Source of the DNA: Comamonas thiooxydans
GTDB taxonomy: Bacteria > Pseudomonadota > Gammaproteobacteria > Burkholderiales > Burkholderiaceae_C
Length of the DNA: 64,000 bases
Assembly (NCBI RefSeq): GCF_002157685.2
Contig: NZ_AP026738.1
Location: 3,968,001 to 4,032,000 of the forward strand
Direction: 5' to 3'
Positions 34,055 through 43,275 of the stretch are shown here, in pieces. The position numbers were made by a program, and so were the translations under genes. The stretch's first letter is position 1. Every line of letters starts with the position of its first letter. Below the pieces are notes generated by a model, which was given only the letters and a program-made list of their open reading frames with translations, did no database searches and was not told the DNA's origin.

Positions 34055-35545
34055 TCAATGGCCATGTGCCGGCTTGACCGGAATGATGGGCACTTCCTTG
34101 CCTTCCTTGTCATAGACCTTGCCACCTTCGACGCGGTCCCCATCGGCCAGGGCTTCCAGCACATGCTGGCTCAGGGCGCGGCCATAGCCGGCTTCAAAGA
34201 CGGAAGGCTGATCGGAATTGCCTTGCTTGAAGTGGTTGTAGAGCAGGTTCAGGGTCACGGCAACCAGCGCCGTTGCGCTGATGCCCGAGTGGAAGATCGT
34301 GGCAAACCATGCAGGGAACTGGTCATAGAACTTGGGAGCCACCACCGGCAGCAGGCCCGCGCTCACCGAGGTGGCAACAATGATCAGATTCATATTGTTG
34401 TTGTATTCCACCTTGGCCAGGGTACGGATGCCGCTGGCAGCCACGGTACCGAACAGCACCAGGCCGGCACCGCCCAGCACGGAGGGAGGCACGCAAGCCA
34501 CGATGCGGCCCATCACCGGCAGCACGCCAAACACGATCAGGATCAGGCCGGAGAAAGCCACCACGAAGCGGCTCTTGATTCCGGTCACGGCCACCAGACC
34601 CACGTTCTGTGCAAAAGCGCTTTGCGTGAAGCCGCCGAAGATGGGAGCCACAATGCTGGAGAGCATGTCGGCGCGCAGACCATCACCCAGACGGCGACCG
34701 TCCACAGGGCTGTCCACGATTTCGCCCACGGCCAGCACGTCGGCCGAGGTTTCCACCAGGATCACCAGAATCACGATGAACATGGAGATGGTGGCCGCCA
34801 TGTCGAAAGTGGGCCAGCCGAAGTGCAAAGGCGTAGGCACCGCAAAAATGGGGCCGTTGAACACCTGCGAGAAATCGGCCTTGCCAATGAAGACGGCCGT
34901 GATGGTACCCACCACGATCGCCACCAGAATCGACAGGCGCGACAGCATGGCATTGCCCAGCTTGCTGAACAGCAGCACCATGAACAGCGACAGACCGGCC
35001 AGACCGATATTGCCCATGCTGCCGTAATCAGCAGACTTGGCATTGCCGCCCATGGCCCAATGCGCAGCCACAGGCATCAGCGACATGCCGATCACCGTGA
35101 TCACGCAGCCATTGACCAGCGGTGGAAAGAATTTGGTGATGCGCGAAAAAACCGGTGCAATGATCAGACCCAGTACCGAGGCGTACATGACGGCTCCCAG
35201 CACGCCCTGCATGCCGCCCCCGGTGTGCAGAATGCTGACCATGGTGGCCACGCCTGCGAATGAAACACCTTGAACCAGAGGCAGACGGCAGCCGAAGAAA
35301 GGGATGCCCAGGGTCTGCAGCAAGGTTGCCACACCACCCATGAACAGGCAGGCGGTCACCAGCAGACCGGCATCGGCAGCAGACATGCCTGCCGCTTCAG
35401 CCACGATCAGAGGCACAGCCACGATACCGCCGTACATGGTCAACACATGTTGCAAGCCATACATGAGGTTGGCGGTGACGCCAAGATTCTCATCCTCGGG
35501 GCGCTTGACGGCCGCATCCCTGGATGCTCCGGTCTGATCGTTCAT
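34055..35545 (-). CDS. NCS2-family purine (xanthine/urate) permease
   Basis: A 496-aa nucleobase-cation symporter-2 family transporter with about 12-14 transmembrane segments. The family signature QNVGLVAVTGIKSR and the conserved VETSADVLAVGEI segment are present, as in xanthine and urate/xanthine permeases (XanQ, PbuX, UacT). The substrate (xanthine, urate or uracil) cannot be fixed from sequence alone, though AEAAGMS and the length favour the xanthine/urate branch. AGGAGA precedes the ATG. Its own terminator lies at 33976-34010. A TTGTATACAA-type dyad sits in the upstream region. Confidence 0.88.
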   Translation of the reverse strand: MNDQTGASRDAAVKRPEDENLGVTANLMYGLQHVLTMYGGIVAVPLIVAEAAGMSAADAGLLVTACLFMGGVATLLQTLGIPFFGCRLPLVQGVSFAGVATMVSILHTGGGMQGVLGAVMYASVLGLIIAPVFSRITKFFPPLVNGCVITVIGMSLMPVAAHWAMGGNAKSADYGSMGNIGLAGLSLFMVLLFSKLGNAMLSRLSILVAIVVGTITAVFIGKADFSQVFNGPIFAVPTPLHFGWPTFDMAATISMFIVILVILVETSADVLAVGEIVDSPVDGRRLGDGLRADMLSSIVAPIFGGFTQSAFAQNVGLVAVTGIKSRFVVAFSGLILIVFGVLPVMGRIVACVPPSVLGGAGLVLFGTVAASGIRTLAKVEYNNNMNLIIVATSVSAGLLPVVAPKFYDQFPAWFATIFHSGISATALVAVTLNLLYNHFKQGNSDQPSVFEAGYGRALSQHVLEALADGDRVEGGKVYDKEGKEVPIIPVKPAHGH

Positions 35546-35854
35546 CTTTGTCTCCTAAATTACCTACTCACCAAGGCTCTAGAGGCCTTTCGCTCTGTCC
35601 GGTCGACTTGCAGCAACTCTTTCGGCAGCGATCTTTTCCGATCGCCCCAGCGAGGCCTTGTGCTGCAGCCAGTCGCTCTTCTTCGAGAGCGATCCGACCT
35701 ATAGAAAAGAGCAAACCACTCTTTCATTCACCCAGGTCAGTCTTTCAATCTCCTTTGATTGCATGACATCCGCCGGACGGACTATTCCATTACGCAATCA
35801 AAGCCATACCCAGAAGGGCATGAGTCGAGACTGTACGTTGCTAGGACACCAAAA

Positions 35855-35876
35855 TTGTCTACAGTTTTGTATACAA
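35855..35876. promoter_or_regulatory. Candidate GntR-type operator upstream of the purine permease
   Basis: TTGTCTACA (35855-35863) is followed by the perfect palindrome TTGTATACAA (35867-35876), two similar half-box pairs in tandem. This style of TTGTATACAA box is seen for GntR-family regulators. It lies about 310 bp before the permease start and on the far side of the def gene end, so which gene it controls is uncertain. The rest of 35546-35994 holds no gene I can support. Confidence 0.35.
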
Positions 35877-35989
35877 AGTGCTGACCAGAACCTTTCCAAA
35901 GCAAAAAAAACAGCCTCATTGGCTGCGATCGGGCACTTGAAATTGATGCAGATCATGTCCATCGAGGCATTCATGCCCTCTATAACGAA

Positions 35990-36030
35990 CAAAAGGATGC
36001 AAGACACATTCCCAGTTGTGTCTTGCATCC
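35990..36030 (-). terminator. Terminator after peptide deformylase
   Basis: A perfect 14-bp inverted repeat, GGATGCAAGACACA/TGTGTCTTGCATCC (35995-36008 with 36017-36030), with an 8-nt loop. On the minus strand it is followed by TTTTGTT, so it suits the def gene, which ends at 36077 in this direction. Confidence 0.75.
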
Positions 36031-36076
36031 AGCAAAGAAGAGAAAAGAGAGATCCGGAGCGCTTGTCAGTGGCCGA

Positions 36077-36616
36077 TCAGTCTTCCTCGGCCTGAGCGAT
36101 GCCGGGAAACAGTACATCGGTAAAGCCGAAACGACTGAAATCGCGCACCCTCATCGGATAGAGCTTGCCCCAGAGGTGGTCGCACTCATGCTGGACCACG
36201 CGCGCGTGAAAGCCCTCGACCGTGCGGTCAATCGGGTCGCCGTAGATATCAAAGCCGGTGTAGCGCACCTTGCTCCAGCGTGGCACCATGGCTCGCAGAC
36301 CGGGAACAGACAGACAACCTTCCCAATCCAGTTGCTCCTCTTCACCGATGGGTGTGATGACTGGATTGATCAGCACGGTGCGGGGCACTATGGGGGCATC
36401 CGGATAACGGGGATTGGGCTCACCCGAGCCAAACACCACCATCTGCAAATCCTCGCCGATCTGCGGCGCCGCCAGGCCAGCACCGTTGGCAGCATGCATG
36501 GTGTCCAGCAAATCCTTGAGGAGCAGATGCAGCGCATCCGTATCAAATTCAGTCACGGGCTTGGCAAGCCTCAGCAGACGGGGATCACCCATCTTCAAAA
36601 TGGTACGTACAGTCAT
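36077..36616 (-). CDS. def: Peptide deformylase
   Basis: A 179-aa metallo-enzyme that removes the formyl group from nascent protein N-termini. All three family motifs are intact: [17 protein letters not shown] (metal ligand Cys) and [13 protein letters not shown] (HExxH metal site). The length is normal. It is transcribed away from the tRNA cluster and ends at a clear hairpin. It probably is one of two or more def genes in such genomes; no fmt partner is adjacent. Confidence 0.93.
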   Translation of the reverse strand: MTVRTILKMGDPRLLRLAKPVTEFDTDALHLLLKDLLDTMHAANGAGLAAPQIGEDLQMVVFGSGEPNPRYPDAPIVPRTVLINPVITPIGEEEQLDWEGCLSVPGLRAMVPRWSKVRYTGFDIYGDPIDRTVEGFHARVVQHECDHLWGKLYPMRVRDFSRFGFTDVLFPGIAQAEED

Positions 36617-36779
36617 ATATCAATATGGCGTGCAGCAACCACCGGGTCACCGCACTGTTCAATCATCAAAAGCATAGCGTCGCCACCAATCCACGTGAAC
36701 GGTGCGGCCAGTTCGGGTATCAGGCACAGAGAATTTAATGAAATTGTGATGAACTTCCTGCGAGCTCATTTTTACACCC

Positions 36780-36785
36780 TATAAT
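36780..36785 (+). promoter_or_regulatory. -10 element of the tRNA-Asn cluster
   Basis: TATAAT, a perfect -10 hexamer, ends 11 nt before the first tRNA-Asn. The -35 region is not a clear match (TTCCTG at 36755-36760 is badly spaced). A single promoter here probably serves all five tRNA genes. Confidence 0.6.
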
Positions 36786-36796
36786 CTAGGTCTTCT

Positions 36797-36872
36797 TCCT
36801 CAATAGCTCAGTCGGTAGAGCGCCGGACTGTTAATCCGTAGGTCCCTGGTTCGAGCCCAGGTTGAGGAGCCA
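36797..36872 (+). tRNA. tRNA-Asn (GTT), copy 1
   Basis: A 76-nt tRNA with CCA encoded. The acceptor arm TCCTCAA/TTGAGGA, T-loop GGTTCGAGCC and anticodon loop CTGTTAATC give anticodon GTT (Asn). First of five copies in tandem, 12 nt after a TATAAT box. Confidence 0.97.
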
Positions 36873-36917
36873 AGAATTCCGATGCTTTGCGGATATCAAA
36901 GCATCACACCGACATAT

Positions 36918-36993
36918 TCCTCAATAGCTCAGTCGGTAGAGCGCCGGACTGTTAATCCGTAGGTCCCTGGTTCGAGCCCAGGTTGAGGAGCCA
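36918..36993 (+). tRNA. tRNA-Asn (GTT), copy 2
   Basis: Identical in sequence to copy 1 over its 76 nt, anticodon GTT, CCA encoded. Its start is 121 nt from copy 1 and 124 nt from copy 3. Confidence 0.97.
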
Positions 36994-37041
36994 AAAATTT
37001 AGTTGCCTTGCAATCGCTCAAGGCATGTCACACCGACACAT

Positions 37042-37117
37042 TCCTCAATAGCTCAGTCGGTAGAGCGCCGGACTGTTAATCCGTAGGTCCCTGGTTCGAG
37101 CCCAGGTTGAGGAGCCA
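37042..37117 (+). tRNA. tRNA-Asn (GTT), copy 3
   Basis: Identical 76-nt tRNA-Asn with anticodon GTT. The spacer to copy 4 is the same 47-nt sequence as the spacer between copies 4 and 5, a sign of recent unit duplication. Confidence 0.97.
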
Positions 37118-37164
37118 AAATTTAGTCGCCTTGCAATCGCTCAAGGCATGTCACACCGACACAT

Positions 37165-37240
37165 TCCTCAATAGCTCAGTCGGTAGAGCGCCGGACTGTT
37201 AATCCGTAGGTCCCTGGTTCGAGCCCAGGTTGAGGAGCCA
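37165..37240 (+). tRNA. tRNA-Asn (GTT), copy 4
   Basis: Identical 76-nt tRNA-Asn with anticodon GTT, in a 123-nt repeating unit. Confidence 0.97.
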
Positions 37241-37287
37241 AAATTTAGTCGCCTTGCAATCGCTCAAGGCATGTCACACCGACACAT

Positions 37288-37363
37288 TCCTCAATAGCTC
37301 AGTCGGTAGAGCGCCGGACTGTTAATCCGTAGGTCCCTGGTTCGAGCCCAGGTTGAGGAGCCA
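37288..37363 (+). tRNA. tRNA-Asn (GTT), copy 5
   Basis: Last copy, identical in sequence to the others, followed directly by a strong terminator hairpin. Confidence 0.97.
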
Positions 37364-37366
37364 TTC

Positions 37367-37402
37367 AAAAGCCTGTATGCATTCATACAGGCTTTTTCTT
37401 TT
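37367..37402 (+). terminator. Terminator of the tRNA-Asn cluster
   Basis: Stem AGCCTGTATG/CATACAGGCT with loop CATT (37370-37393), followed by TTTTTCTTTT. It ends the tRNA transcript just before the convergent small protein gene, and may act in both directions. Confidence 0.9.
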
Positions 37403-37408
37403 ATCTGC

Positions 37409-37723
37409 TCAGGCAGCTCTCACCACCCCCACCGAAGCACCCACGGGCGGCGCATCTACGGCGACGGCCTTGTGTGCAGAGTGAGGGACATAGGGATAGT
37501 GATGCGGCACCACGGGAATATGCTGCTCGCCCTGCTCCCAGGCTCGCAATTCATCCTCCAGTCGCGCGGCACGTTCGGCGTACATCTGAGCGGAGGACTG
37601 GTAGTACTCCGCCGCGATAGTGTGCTCCAGAACAGCCATGCGCGCCTCTTGCAGATAGGCACGCGTACGGCGGATATAGCGCGGTTCGGAACGTCCAAAA
37701 CCGAAGATCTTGCCGAAAAACAT
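37409..37723 (-). CDS. Small hypothetical coiled-coil protein
   Basis: A 104-aa protein from the ATG at 37723, chosen because AAGGAGG lies about 8 nt upstream (an ATG further upstream has no such site). Residues about 15-65 form a likely amphipathic helix or coiled coil (YLQEARMAVLEHTIAAEYYQ and AERAARLEDELRAWEQGEQ), followed by a Pro/His/Val-rich tail. I do not recognise the family and assign no function. It is convergent with the tRNA cluster. Confidence 0.65.
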   Translation of the reverse strand: MFFGKIFGFGRSEPRYIRRTRAYLQEARMAVLEHTIAAEYYQSSAQMYAERAARLEDELRAWEQGEQHIPVVPHHYPYVPHSAHKAVAVDAPPVGASVGVVRAA

Positions 37724-38216
37724 GTCCAACCTCCTTTTCCGGTAACAACGCAAATCCGTCACGACTCCTCAACCGATGGAGCAATGTTGCCAGCGTAATG
37801 TCTCCGGTTCAAGACATCTGTCCCACAGCAAGAGTTCGCCTCGTAGGAGGGGCACCCGCCACTTGCGGCCGCCCACCCAAAGCCGGCTCCAGGCAGGGCT
37901 TGAGATACAGCCATCCTGCCACAAAGCCCAGCTCAAGAGTCAATCAGACACATTGTTCGGGTATTTGCGGAAGCCCCCACATCGCCCGGTGGGCAAGGGC
38001 CTCCCCCTCGGATTGAGCTATGCATTGCAGCCACGCTCCGGGGTACAGCTCGATGCCGACCGCCGCCTGCCCACAAATAGCAATAGCAATGCCGACTTGC
38101 GGCCAAGCCTAGCCCGCCTAAGCGCTGCGGCAGACAAGAACACCCGCCATCAAGGCGGGATCGCTCCAGGATTCAATGCAGCGTCCCCGCCACACAGACA
38201 GGCACAAGCTCGCGAG
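37724..38216. other. Gene-free stretch
   Basis: About 490 nt upstream of the small coiled-coil gene and downstream of the BaiN-like flavoprotein gene. Open frames on both strands here lack protein-like composition or ribosome-binding sites. I see no repeat copy, tRNA or hairpin terminator that I would name. Confidence 0.4.
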
Positions 38217-39503
38217 TCAGTTGTCCCGCAGAAAGTTCAGCACCCCTTCGGCCACATGAACACCAGAGGACATACAGGCCGTGAGCAGATAACCGCCCGT
38301 GGGAGCCTCCCAGTCCAGCATTTCTCCCGCACAGAAGACGCCAGGCAGAGCAGCACACATCCCCCGCGCATCCAGAGCCTCCAGACGAACTCCGCCTGCA
38401 GTACTGATGGCCTCATCGATGGGGCGCGGTGCGATCACCGTCAAAGGCACCGCCTTGATCGTGGATGCCAGGCGCTTCATGTCCGCCATGCCATCCTTGC
38501 CGAGCACCTCATACAGCAAACCCGCCTTGATGCCATCAAGCCCCAGACGCCCTTTGAGATGACTGCTGAGACTGCGCGAGCCGCGCGGCCGCATCACCTC
38601 CTGCTGCACACGCTCCGCACTCCACTGCGGCAGCAGATCCAGCTCGAAGCGCGCAGCGCCCTGGCGGGCAATGCAGTCCCGCAACAGGGAGGAGACAGCA
38701 TAGATCAGGCTCCCCTCCACCCCGGTCTGCGTCGCAACAAATTCACCCTGACGCTCAAAACCGGCACCTTGCTCGTCCGCAAACTTCAAAACCACCGACT
38801 TGAACGGCTGCCCGGCAAAGCGCTGAGCAAAGACCTCGCTCCAGCCGGCTTCACGTCCTTGCGGCCAGCCCACATCAAAACCACAGTTGGCCGCCTGCAG
38901 CGGGGCAATGCCCACCCCCTTGTCCTGCAGCAACGAAACCCAAGCGCCGTCCGAACCCAGACGCGCCCAGCTGCCGCCACCCGTCGCGAGCACCAACGCC
39001 TTGCAGCCAATCTTGACTCTGGCATCCTCTGTCTGAAGAACCGGCTTGCCATCCTCTGACCAGCCTATCCAGCGATGACGCATATGAAACTGCACGCCCT
39101 GCGACTTCATACGCACCAGCCAGGCACGCAACAGCGGCGCCGCCTTCATATCCGCAGGAAACACTCTTCCGGATGACCCCACAAAGGTATCAAAGCCCAG
39201 TTCCTTGACCCAGGCCTGAAGCTCGCTCGCCCCCCACTTTTCGAGCCAGGGAGTCAAATCTGCAGAGCGGCAGCCATAGCGAGTCACAAAGCTCGAAAAC
39301 TCCTCGGAGTGCGTAAGATTGAGACCGCCTTTGCCGGCCATGAGGAATTTGCGAGCCGCCGAGGCTTTCGCCTCGAACACTCTGACCGACAAGCCGGCCT
39401 TTGCCAGTTGCTCGGCCGCCATCAAGCCTGCAGGCCCGGCACCGATCACAGCCACATCACAGACCCATTCGGAATCGGCCATCAAGGGCTCCGAGACACT
39501 CAT
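38217..39503 (-). CDS. BaiN/HI0933-family FAD-dependent oxidoreductase
   Basis: A 428-aa flavoprotein. The N-terminal FAD-binding GXGXXG ([20 protein letters not shown]) is followed by KFLMAGKGGLNLTHSE, the diagnostic HI0933/TIGR03862 segment, and the C-terminal GVFCAGEMLDWEAPTGGYLL FAD-closing segment. The family (YhiN, BaiN) contains reductases of unsettled substrate; the bile-acid link of BaiN does not transfer here. It stands alone between the coiled-coil gene and trxA. The start ATG is at 39503. Confidence 0.87.
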   Translation of the reverse strand: MSVSEPLMADSEWVCDVAVIGAGPAGLMAAEQLAKAGLSVRVFEAKASAARKFLMAGKGGLNLTHSEEFSSFVTRYGCRSADLTPWLEKWGASELQAWVKELGFDTFVGSSGRVFPADMKAAPLLRAWLVRMKSQGVQFHMRHRWIGWSEDGKPVLQTEDARVKIGCKALVLATGGGSWARLGSDGAWVSLLQDKGVGIAPLQAANCGFDVGWPQGREAGWSEVFAQRFAGQPFKSVVLKFADEQGAGFERQGEFVATQTGVEGSLIYAVSSLLRDCIARQGAARFELDLLPQWSAERVQQEVMRPRGSRSLSSHLKGRLGLDGIKAGLLYEVLGKDGMADMKRLASTIKAVPLTVIAPRPIDEAISTAGGVRLEALDARGMCAALPGVFCAGEMLDWEAPTGGYLLTACMSSGVHVAEGVLNFLRDN

Positions 39504-39716
39504 ACTTCTACCACCTCAATCTGCCGGCAGCCACCGGCCGCCAAAGGGTGCGCAGAATACCACCGACGGCATTTCTGCAATATTGCGGGCACTATTAGCG
39601 CGATAGCTGCAAACAACCAGCCACACACCGTGGCGGGAGATGAGTTTCTGTCACAATCAACTCACTAGGCGAATAGACCGCCTACCTTTTTGATTCAAGA
39701 AAATCCAGGACTACAA

Positions 39717-40046
39717 ATGGCCAGCGAATTGATCAAGCACATCACGGATGCAAGCTTTGAGTCTGACGTACTGCAACCCGGCACGACCGTGCTGGTGGAT
39801 TACTGGGCTGAATGGTGCGGCCCTTGCAAGATGATCGCCCCCATCTTGGACGATGTGGCCGAAGGCTACAAAGGCAAGGTGCAGATCGCCAAGATGAATG
39901 TGGACGAAAACCGTGAGATCCCTGCCAAGTTCGGCATTCGCGGCATTCCCACGCTGATGCTGTTCAAGGACGGCCAACTGGCCGCCACCAAGGTTGGCGC
40001 GTTGAACAAGACGCAACTGTCCGCCTTCCTCGACCAGCACATCTGA
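39717..40046 (+). CDS. trxA: Thioredoxin 1
   Basis: A 109-aa thioredoxin with active site WCGPC (C34 and C37) and the cis-Pro loop [11 protein letters not shown]. It supplies electrons to CysH and other reductases. The start at 39717 gives the usual family beginning; in-frame codons further upstream do not. It is followed by rho after about 280 nt, the common trxA-rho order. Confidence 0.95.
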   Translation: MASELIKHITDASFESDVLQPGTTVLVDYWAEWCGPCKMIAPILDDVAEGYKGKVQIAKMNVDENREIPAKFGIRGIPTLMLFKDGQLAATKVGALNKTQLSAFLDQHI

Positions 40047-40328
40047 TGCATTCAACAAACAGGGCTCCCAATGGAGCTCTGTTTGCTTCTGGGCACGCGC
40101 AGCCCCCCATTTGCATCTGCTACAGACCCGGCACAGGCTGCAGATGACAAGTCCTCGATAAATTGCTTGCAAGCTGCGCCAGTTTTCCTGTCATAATGTA
40201 TGAACCGCCGGCCACCGCATGGGACCGCGCTGGATTTTCTTCAGGCAAGCCTGCCCACTTTCACAGTGTTTCGTTAGGCTCTACGCCTCCCCCCCTGGTT
40301 ATTCTCACTCCACGCTTGGAGTCATTTC

Positions 40329-41591
40329 ATGCACCTTAATGAACTCAAGGCACTGCACGTGTCTGAAGTCTTGAAGCAGGCCGAAGCGCTTGAGATCGAA
40401 AACGTCGGTCGCATGCGCAAGCAGGAACTGATGTTCGCCATCATCAAAAAGCGCGCCAAGGCCGGTGAACAGGTTTTCGCCGACGGCGTGCTGGAAATCC
40501 TGCCCGATGGCTTCGGCTTCCTGCGTAGCCCCGATACCAGCTACACCGCCAGCACCGACGACATCTATATCTCGCCCAGCCAGGTGCGCCGCTTCAATCT
40601 GCACACCGGCGACATGATCGAAGGCGAAGTGCGCATCCCCAAGGACGGCGAGCGCTACTTTGCACTGACCAAGCTCGACAAGGTCAACGGCGGCCCACCC
40701 GAGCAAAACAAGCACAAGGTGCTGTTTGAGAATCTGACCCCTCTGTTCCCCAAGGAGCAGATGCGCCTTGAGCGCGACATCAAGGGCGAAGAAAACATCA
40801 CCGGCCGCATCATCGACATCATCGCCCCCATTGGCCGCGGCCAGCGCGCGCTGATCGTGGCACCGCCCAAGAGCGGCAAGACCATGATGATGCAGAGCAT
40901 TGCCCATGCCATCACCGCCAACCACCCCGATGTGCACCTGATGGTGCTGCTGGTGGACGAGCGCCCTGAAGAAGTGACGGAAATGCAGCGCTCGGTGAAG
41001 GGCGAGATCATTGCCTCCACCTTTGACGAGCCAGCTACCCGTCATGTGCACGTGGCCGAAATGGTGATCGAGCGTGCCAAGCGCCTGGTGGAACTGGGCA
41101 AGGATGTGGTCATCCTGCTGGACTCCATCACCCGCCTGGCCCGCGCCTACAACAACGTCGTGCCCTCGTCGGGCAAGGTGCTGTCGGGCGGCGTGGACTC
41201 CAATGCGCTGCAGCGCCCCAAGCGCTTCTTCGGCGCGGCCCGCAATGTGGAAGAAGGCGGCTCGCTGACCATCATCGCCACGGCACTGGTCGACACCGGC
41301 AGCCGCATGGACGAAGTGATCTTTGAAGAATTCAAGGGCACCGGCAACAGCGAACTGCACCTGAACCGTCGCCTGTACGAAAAGCGCGTGTTCCCGGCCA
41401 TCGAACTCACCAAGAGCGGTACACGCCGCGAAGAGCTGCTGCTGGCTCCCGAGATCCTGCAGAAGACCCGCATCCTGCGCCAGTTCATGTACAACATGGA
41501 CGAGATCGAGTCCATGGAACTCATGATCAAGAACATGAAGGCCACCAAGAACAATGTGGAGTTCTTCGACATGATGCGTCGCGGCGGCTAA
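40329..41591 (+). CDS. rho: Transcription termination factor Rho
   Basis: A 420-aa hexameric RNA helicase. The N-terminal RNA-binding domain ([18 protein letters not shown]...[14 protein letters not shown]) is followed by the ATPase core with Walker A region APPKSGKT and Walker B region [15 protein letters not shown]. The length equals E. coli Rho (419). The 280-nt leader (40047-40328) between trxA and rho has no gene and may hold the leader used for autoregulation of rho in other bacteria. A 17-bp terminator hairpin follows. Confidence 0.97.
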   Translation: MHLNELKALHVSEVLKQAEALEIENVGRMRKQELMFAIIKKRAKAGEQVFADGVLEILPDGFGFLRSPDTSYTASTDDIYISPSQVRRFNLHTGDMIEGEVRIPKDGERYFALTKLDKVNGGPPEQNKHKVLFENLTPLFPKEQMRLERDIKGEENITGRIIDIIAPIGRGQRALIVAPPKSGKTMMMQSIAHAITANHPDVHLMVLLVDERPEEVTEMQRSVKGEIIASTFDEPATRHVHVAEMVIERAKRLVELGKDVVILLDSITRLARAYNNVVPSSGKVLSGGVDSNALQRPKRFFGAARNVEEGGSLTIIATALVDTGSRMDEVIFEEFKGTGNSELHLNRRLYEKRVFPAIELTKSGTRREELLLAPEILQKTRILRQFMYNMDEIESMELMIKNMKATKNNVEFFDMMRRGG

Positions 41592-41606
41592 GGCCTTCGT
41601 GCACCG

Positions 41607-41643
41607 AAACAACAAAGCCCCGCCTCGCGGGGCTTTGTTGTTT
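41607..41643 (+). terminator. Terminator after rho
   Basis: A 17-bp perfect stem, AAACAACAAAGCCCCGC/GCGGGGCTTTGTTGTTT with loop CTC, followed by a short T-run. It is strong in both directions. Confidence 0.92.
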
Positions 41644-41776
41644 CTGGCGCTTGACTCCATTGCTTGACATAGCTCAAACTGAATTGCGAGCCACCCCCCA
41701 ATACTAGGGATATACATCTATACAAATCTTGCGATAACCGGAAGCCAAAAGCTTTCAAGTCGCAGGTTCTGCATTC

Positions 41777-43264
41777 ATGGCCCCTTCAGCAAATCGCACA
41801 CCACCCTACAACACCACACCGATACGCCTGCTGGCAGCAGCCACATTGCTGACGGCACTGGCCGCCTGCAGCCCGACTGTGCCGATTCTGCAGCCACAGG
41901 CCCAGGCCAAGCTGCCGGACAAGTGGCCTCAGGAGTGGACAAAAAAACAAGAGAACGCCGCGCCAGCACATACGGCCTCGATTGCCTGGCAAGACTTTTA
42001 CCTTGACCAAAACCTGCAGGAGCTGATTCGCGCAGCTCTTGCCCACAATCAGGACCAGCGCCTTGCATTGCTGCGTGTGCAGGAAGCCCAGGCTGCCTAT
42101 GGCATACAGAGTGCTGCTCGATTGCCGAGTATTGGCCTGGGCAGCAGTCATGGCAGAGCACGTGTGCCCGGCGATCTCAACGCAACCGGCCGCTCCGTGG
42201 TAGCGGGCGATCAGGAGGTGTTCATCGGGCTCAACAGCTGGGAGCTCGATCTTTGGGGCCGTGTCAAAAGTCTCAGCGATGCTGCCTTAGGCAATTATCT
42301 GGCGCTGGATGCCACGCAGCATGCGGTTCAATCCAGTCTTGTCAAGCAGGTTGCACTGAATTATCTGGCCCTGCGCAGCCTCGACGAACGCCTGGCCCTG
42401 ACCCAGCGCACGGTTGCCAGCCGCGAGGAATCGCTGCGCATCTTCAAGCGCCGCACCGAAGTGGGGTCCACCTCTCGCTATGCGCTCACGCAGGTACAGA
42501 CCCTGGTTCACCAGGCCAAGGCCATAGGCACCCAGCTGGCACAGCAACGTGCGCTGCAAGCCAATGCACTGCAGCAGCTCACGGGAATGGATACAGACCG
42601 CTTGCCGCAAAGCAGTTCCACCGCCGTAATACTGAAACCCATTCCCGAAGGTCTGCCATCCGATCTGCTGACACAGCGCCCCGACATTATTGCCGCCGAG
42701 TACGGGCTGCAGGCGGCCAAGGCCAATGTGGCCGCCGCGCGCGCTGCGTTTCTACCCCGTATCGCGCTGACTGGCAGCTGGGGCACGGCCAGCGCGGAGC
42801 TCGACGGCCTGTTCAGAAGCGGCAGCCGTGCCTGGCAGTTTGCCCCCACGATTTCGCTGCCGATCTTTGACGGCGGCCAGCGCCAGGCCAACCTGAATAT
42901 GCAGGCCGTGCGACAGAACATGGCCGTGGTCCAGTACGAAAAAACCATAGAGACCGCAATGCGCGAAGTGCTGGATGCCCTGTCCAGCCGCACCATACTC
43001 GAGCAGCAGCTCGTGGTGCTGACCGAGCAGCGCGCTGCACTCAAGGAACGCAGCCGCCTCGCCCGGCTGCGCTATGACCAGGGAGCCTCGCCCTATCTCG
43101 ATGTGCTGGATGCCGAACGTGACCTGCTGAGTGCCGAGCAGCAACTGGTTCAGGGCCGTGAAGCCCTGCTGTCCACCCAGGTCGCTCTCTATGCCGCTTT
43201 GGGTGGAGGCTACTTTGCTCAAGGCCAGAGCAGCGCCCCCAGCCCTGCAGCCCTCCAACCTTGA
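41777..43264 (+). CDS. NodT-type outer-membrane efflux lipoprotein
   Basis: A 495-aa TolC-like outer-membrane factor. A lipobox LTALAAC near residue 30 predicts a lipid-anchored mature protein. The two repeated OEP halves contain typical GLNSWELDLWGRVKSLSDAA and RSGSRAWQFAPTISLPIFDG segments. It forms the outer-membrane exit for the HlyD/RbbA/YhhJ genes that follow. Its stop lies just before the adaptor start. Substrate not predictable. Confidence 0.9.
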   Translation: MAPSANRTPPYNTTPIRLLAAATLLTALAACSPTVPILQPQAQAKLPDKWPQEWTKKQENAAPAHTASIAWQDFYLDQNLQELIRAALAHNQDQRLALLRVQEAQAAYGIQSAARLPSIGLGSSHGRARVPGDLNATGRSVVAGDQEVFIGLNSWELDLWGRVKSLSDAALGNYLALDATQHAVQSSLVKQVALNYLALRSLDERLALTQRTVASREESLRIFKRRTEVGSTSRYALTQVQTLVHQAKAIGTQLAQQRALQANALQQLTGMDTDRLPQSSSTAVILKPIPEGLPSDLLTQRPDIIAAEYGLQAAKANVAAARAAFLPRIALTGSWGTASAELDGLFRSGSRAWQFAPTISLPIFDGGQRQANLNMQAVRQNMAVVQYEKTIETAMREVLDALSSRTILEQQLVVLTEQRAALKERSRLARLRYDQGASPYLDVLDAERDLLSAEQQLVQGREALLSTQVALYAALGGGYFAQGQSSAPSPAALQP

Positions 43265-43275
43265 CCTGCGAATCC

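Noticed and set aside
35995..36030. Perfect 14-bp inverted repeat as a mobile-element end
   Set aside because: It lies just after def with a T-rich 3' side, so a terminator explains it better.
36797..37363. Regularly spaced identical units suggesting a CRISPR array
   Set aside because: The units are 76-nt tRNA-Asn genes with CCA ends; the spacers are near-identical instead of unique.
37776..39059. 427-codon plus-strand open frame across 37.8-39.1 kb
   Set aside because: Its right half is antisense to the BaiN-like gene, and its left half has low-quality composition (Arg/Gln/His-rich) without a ribosome-binding site.
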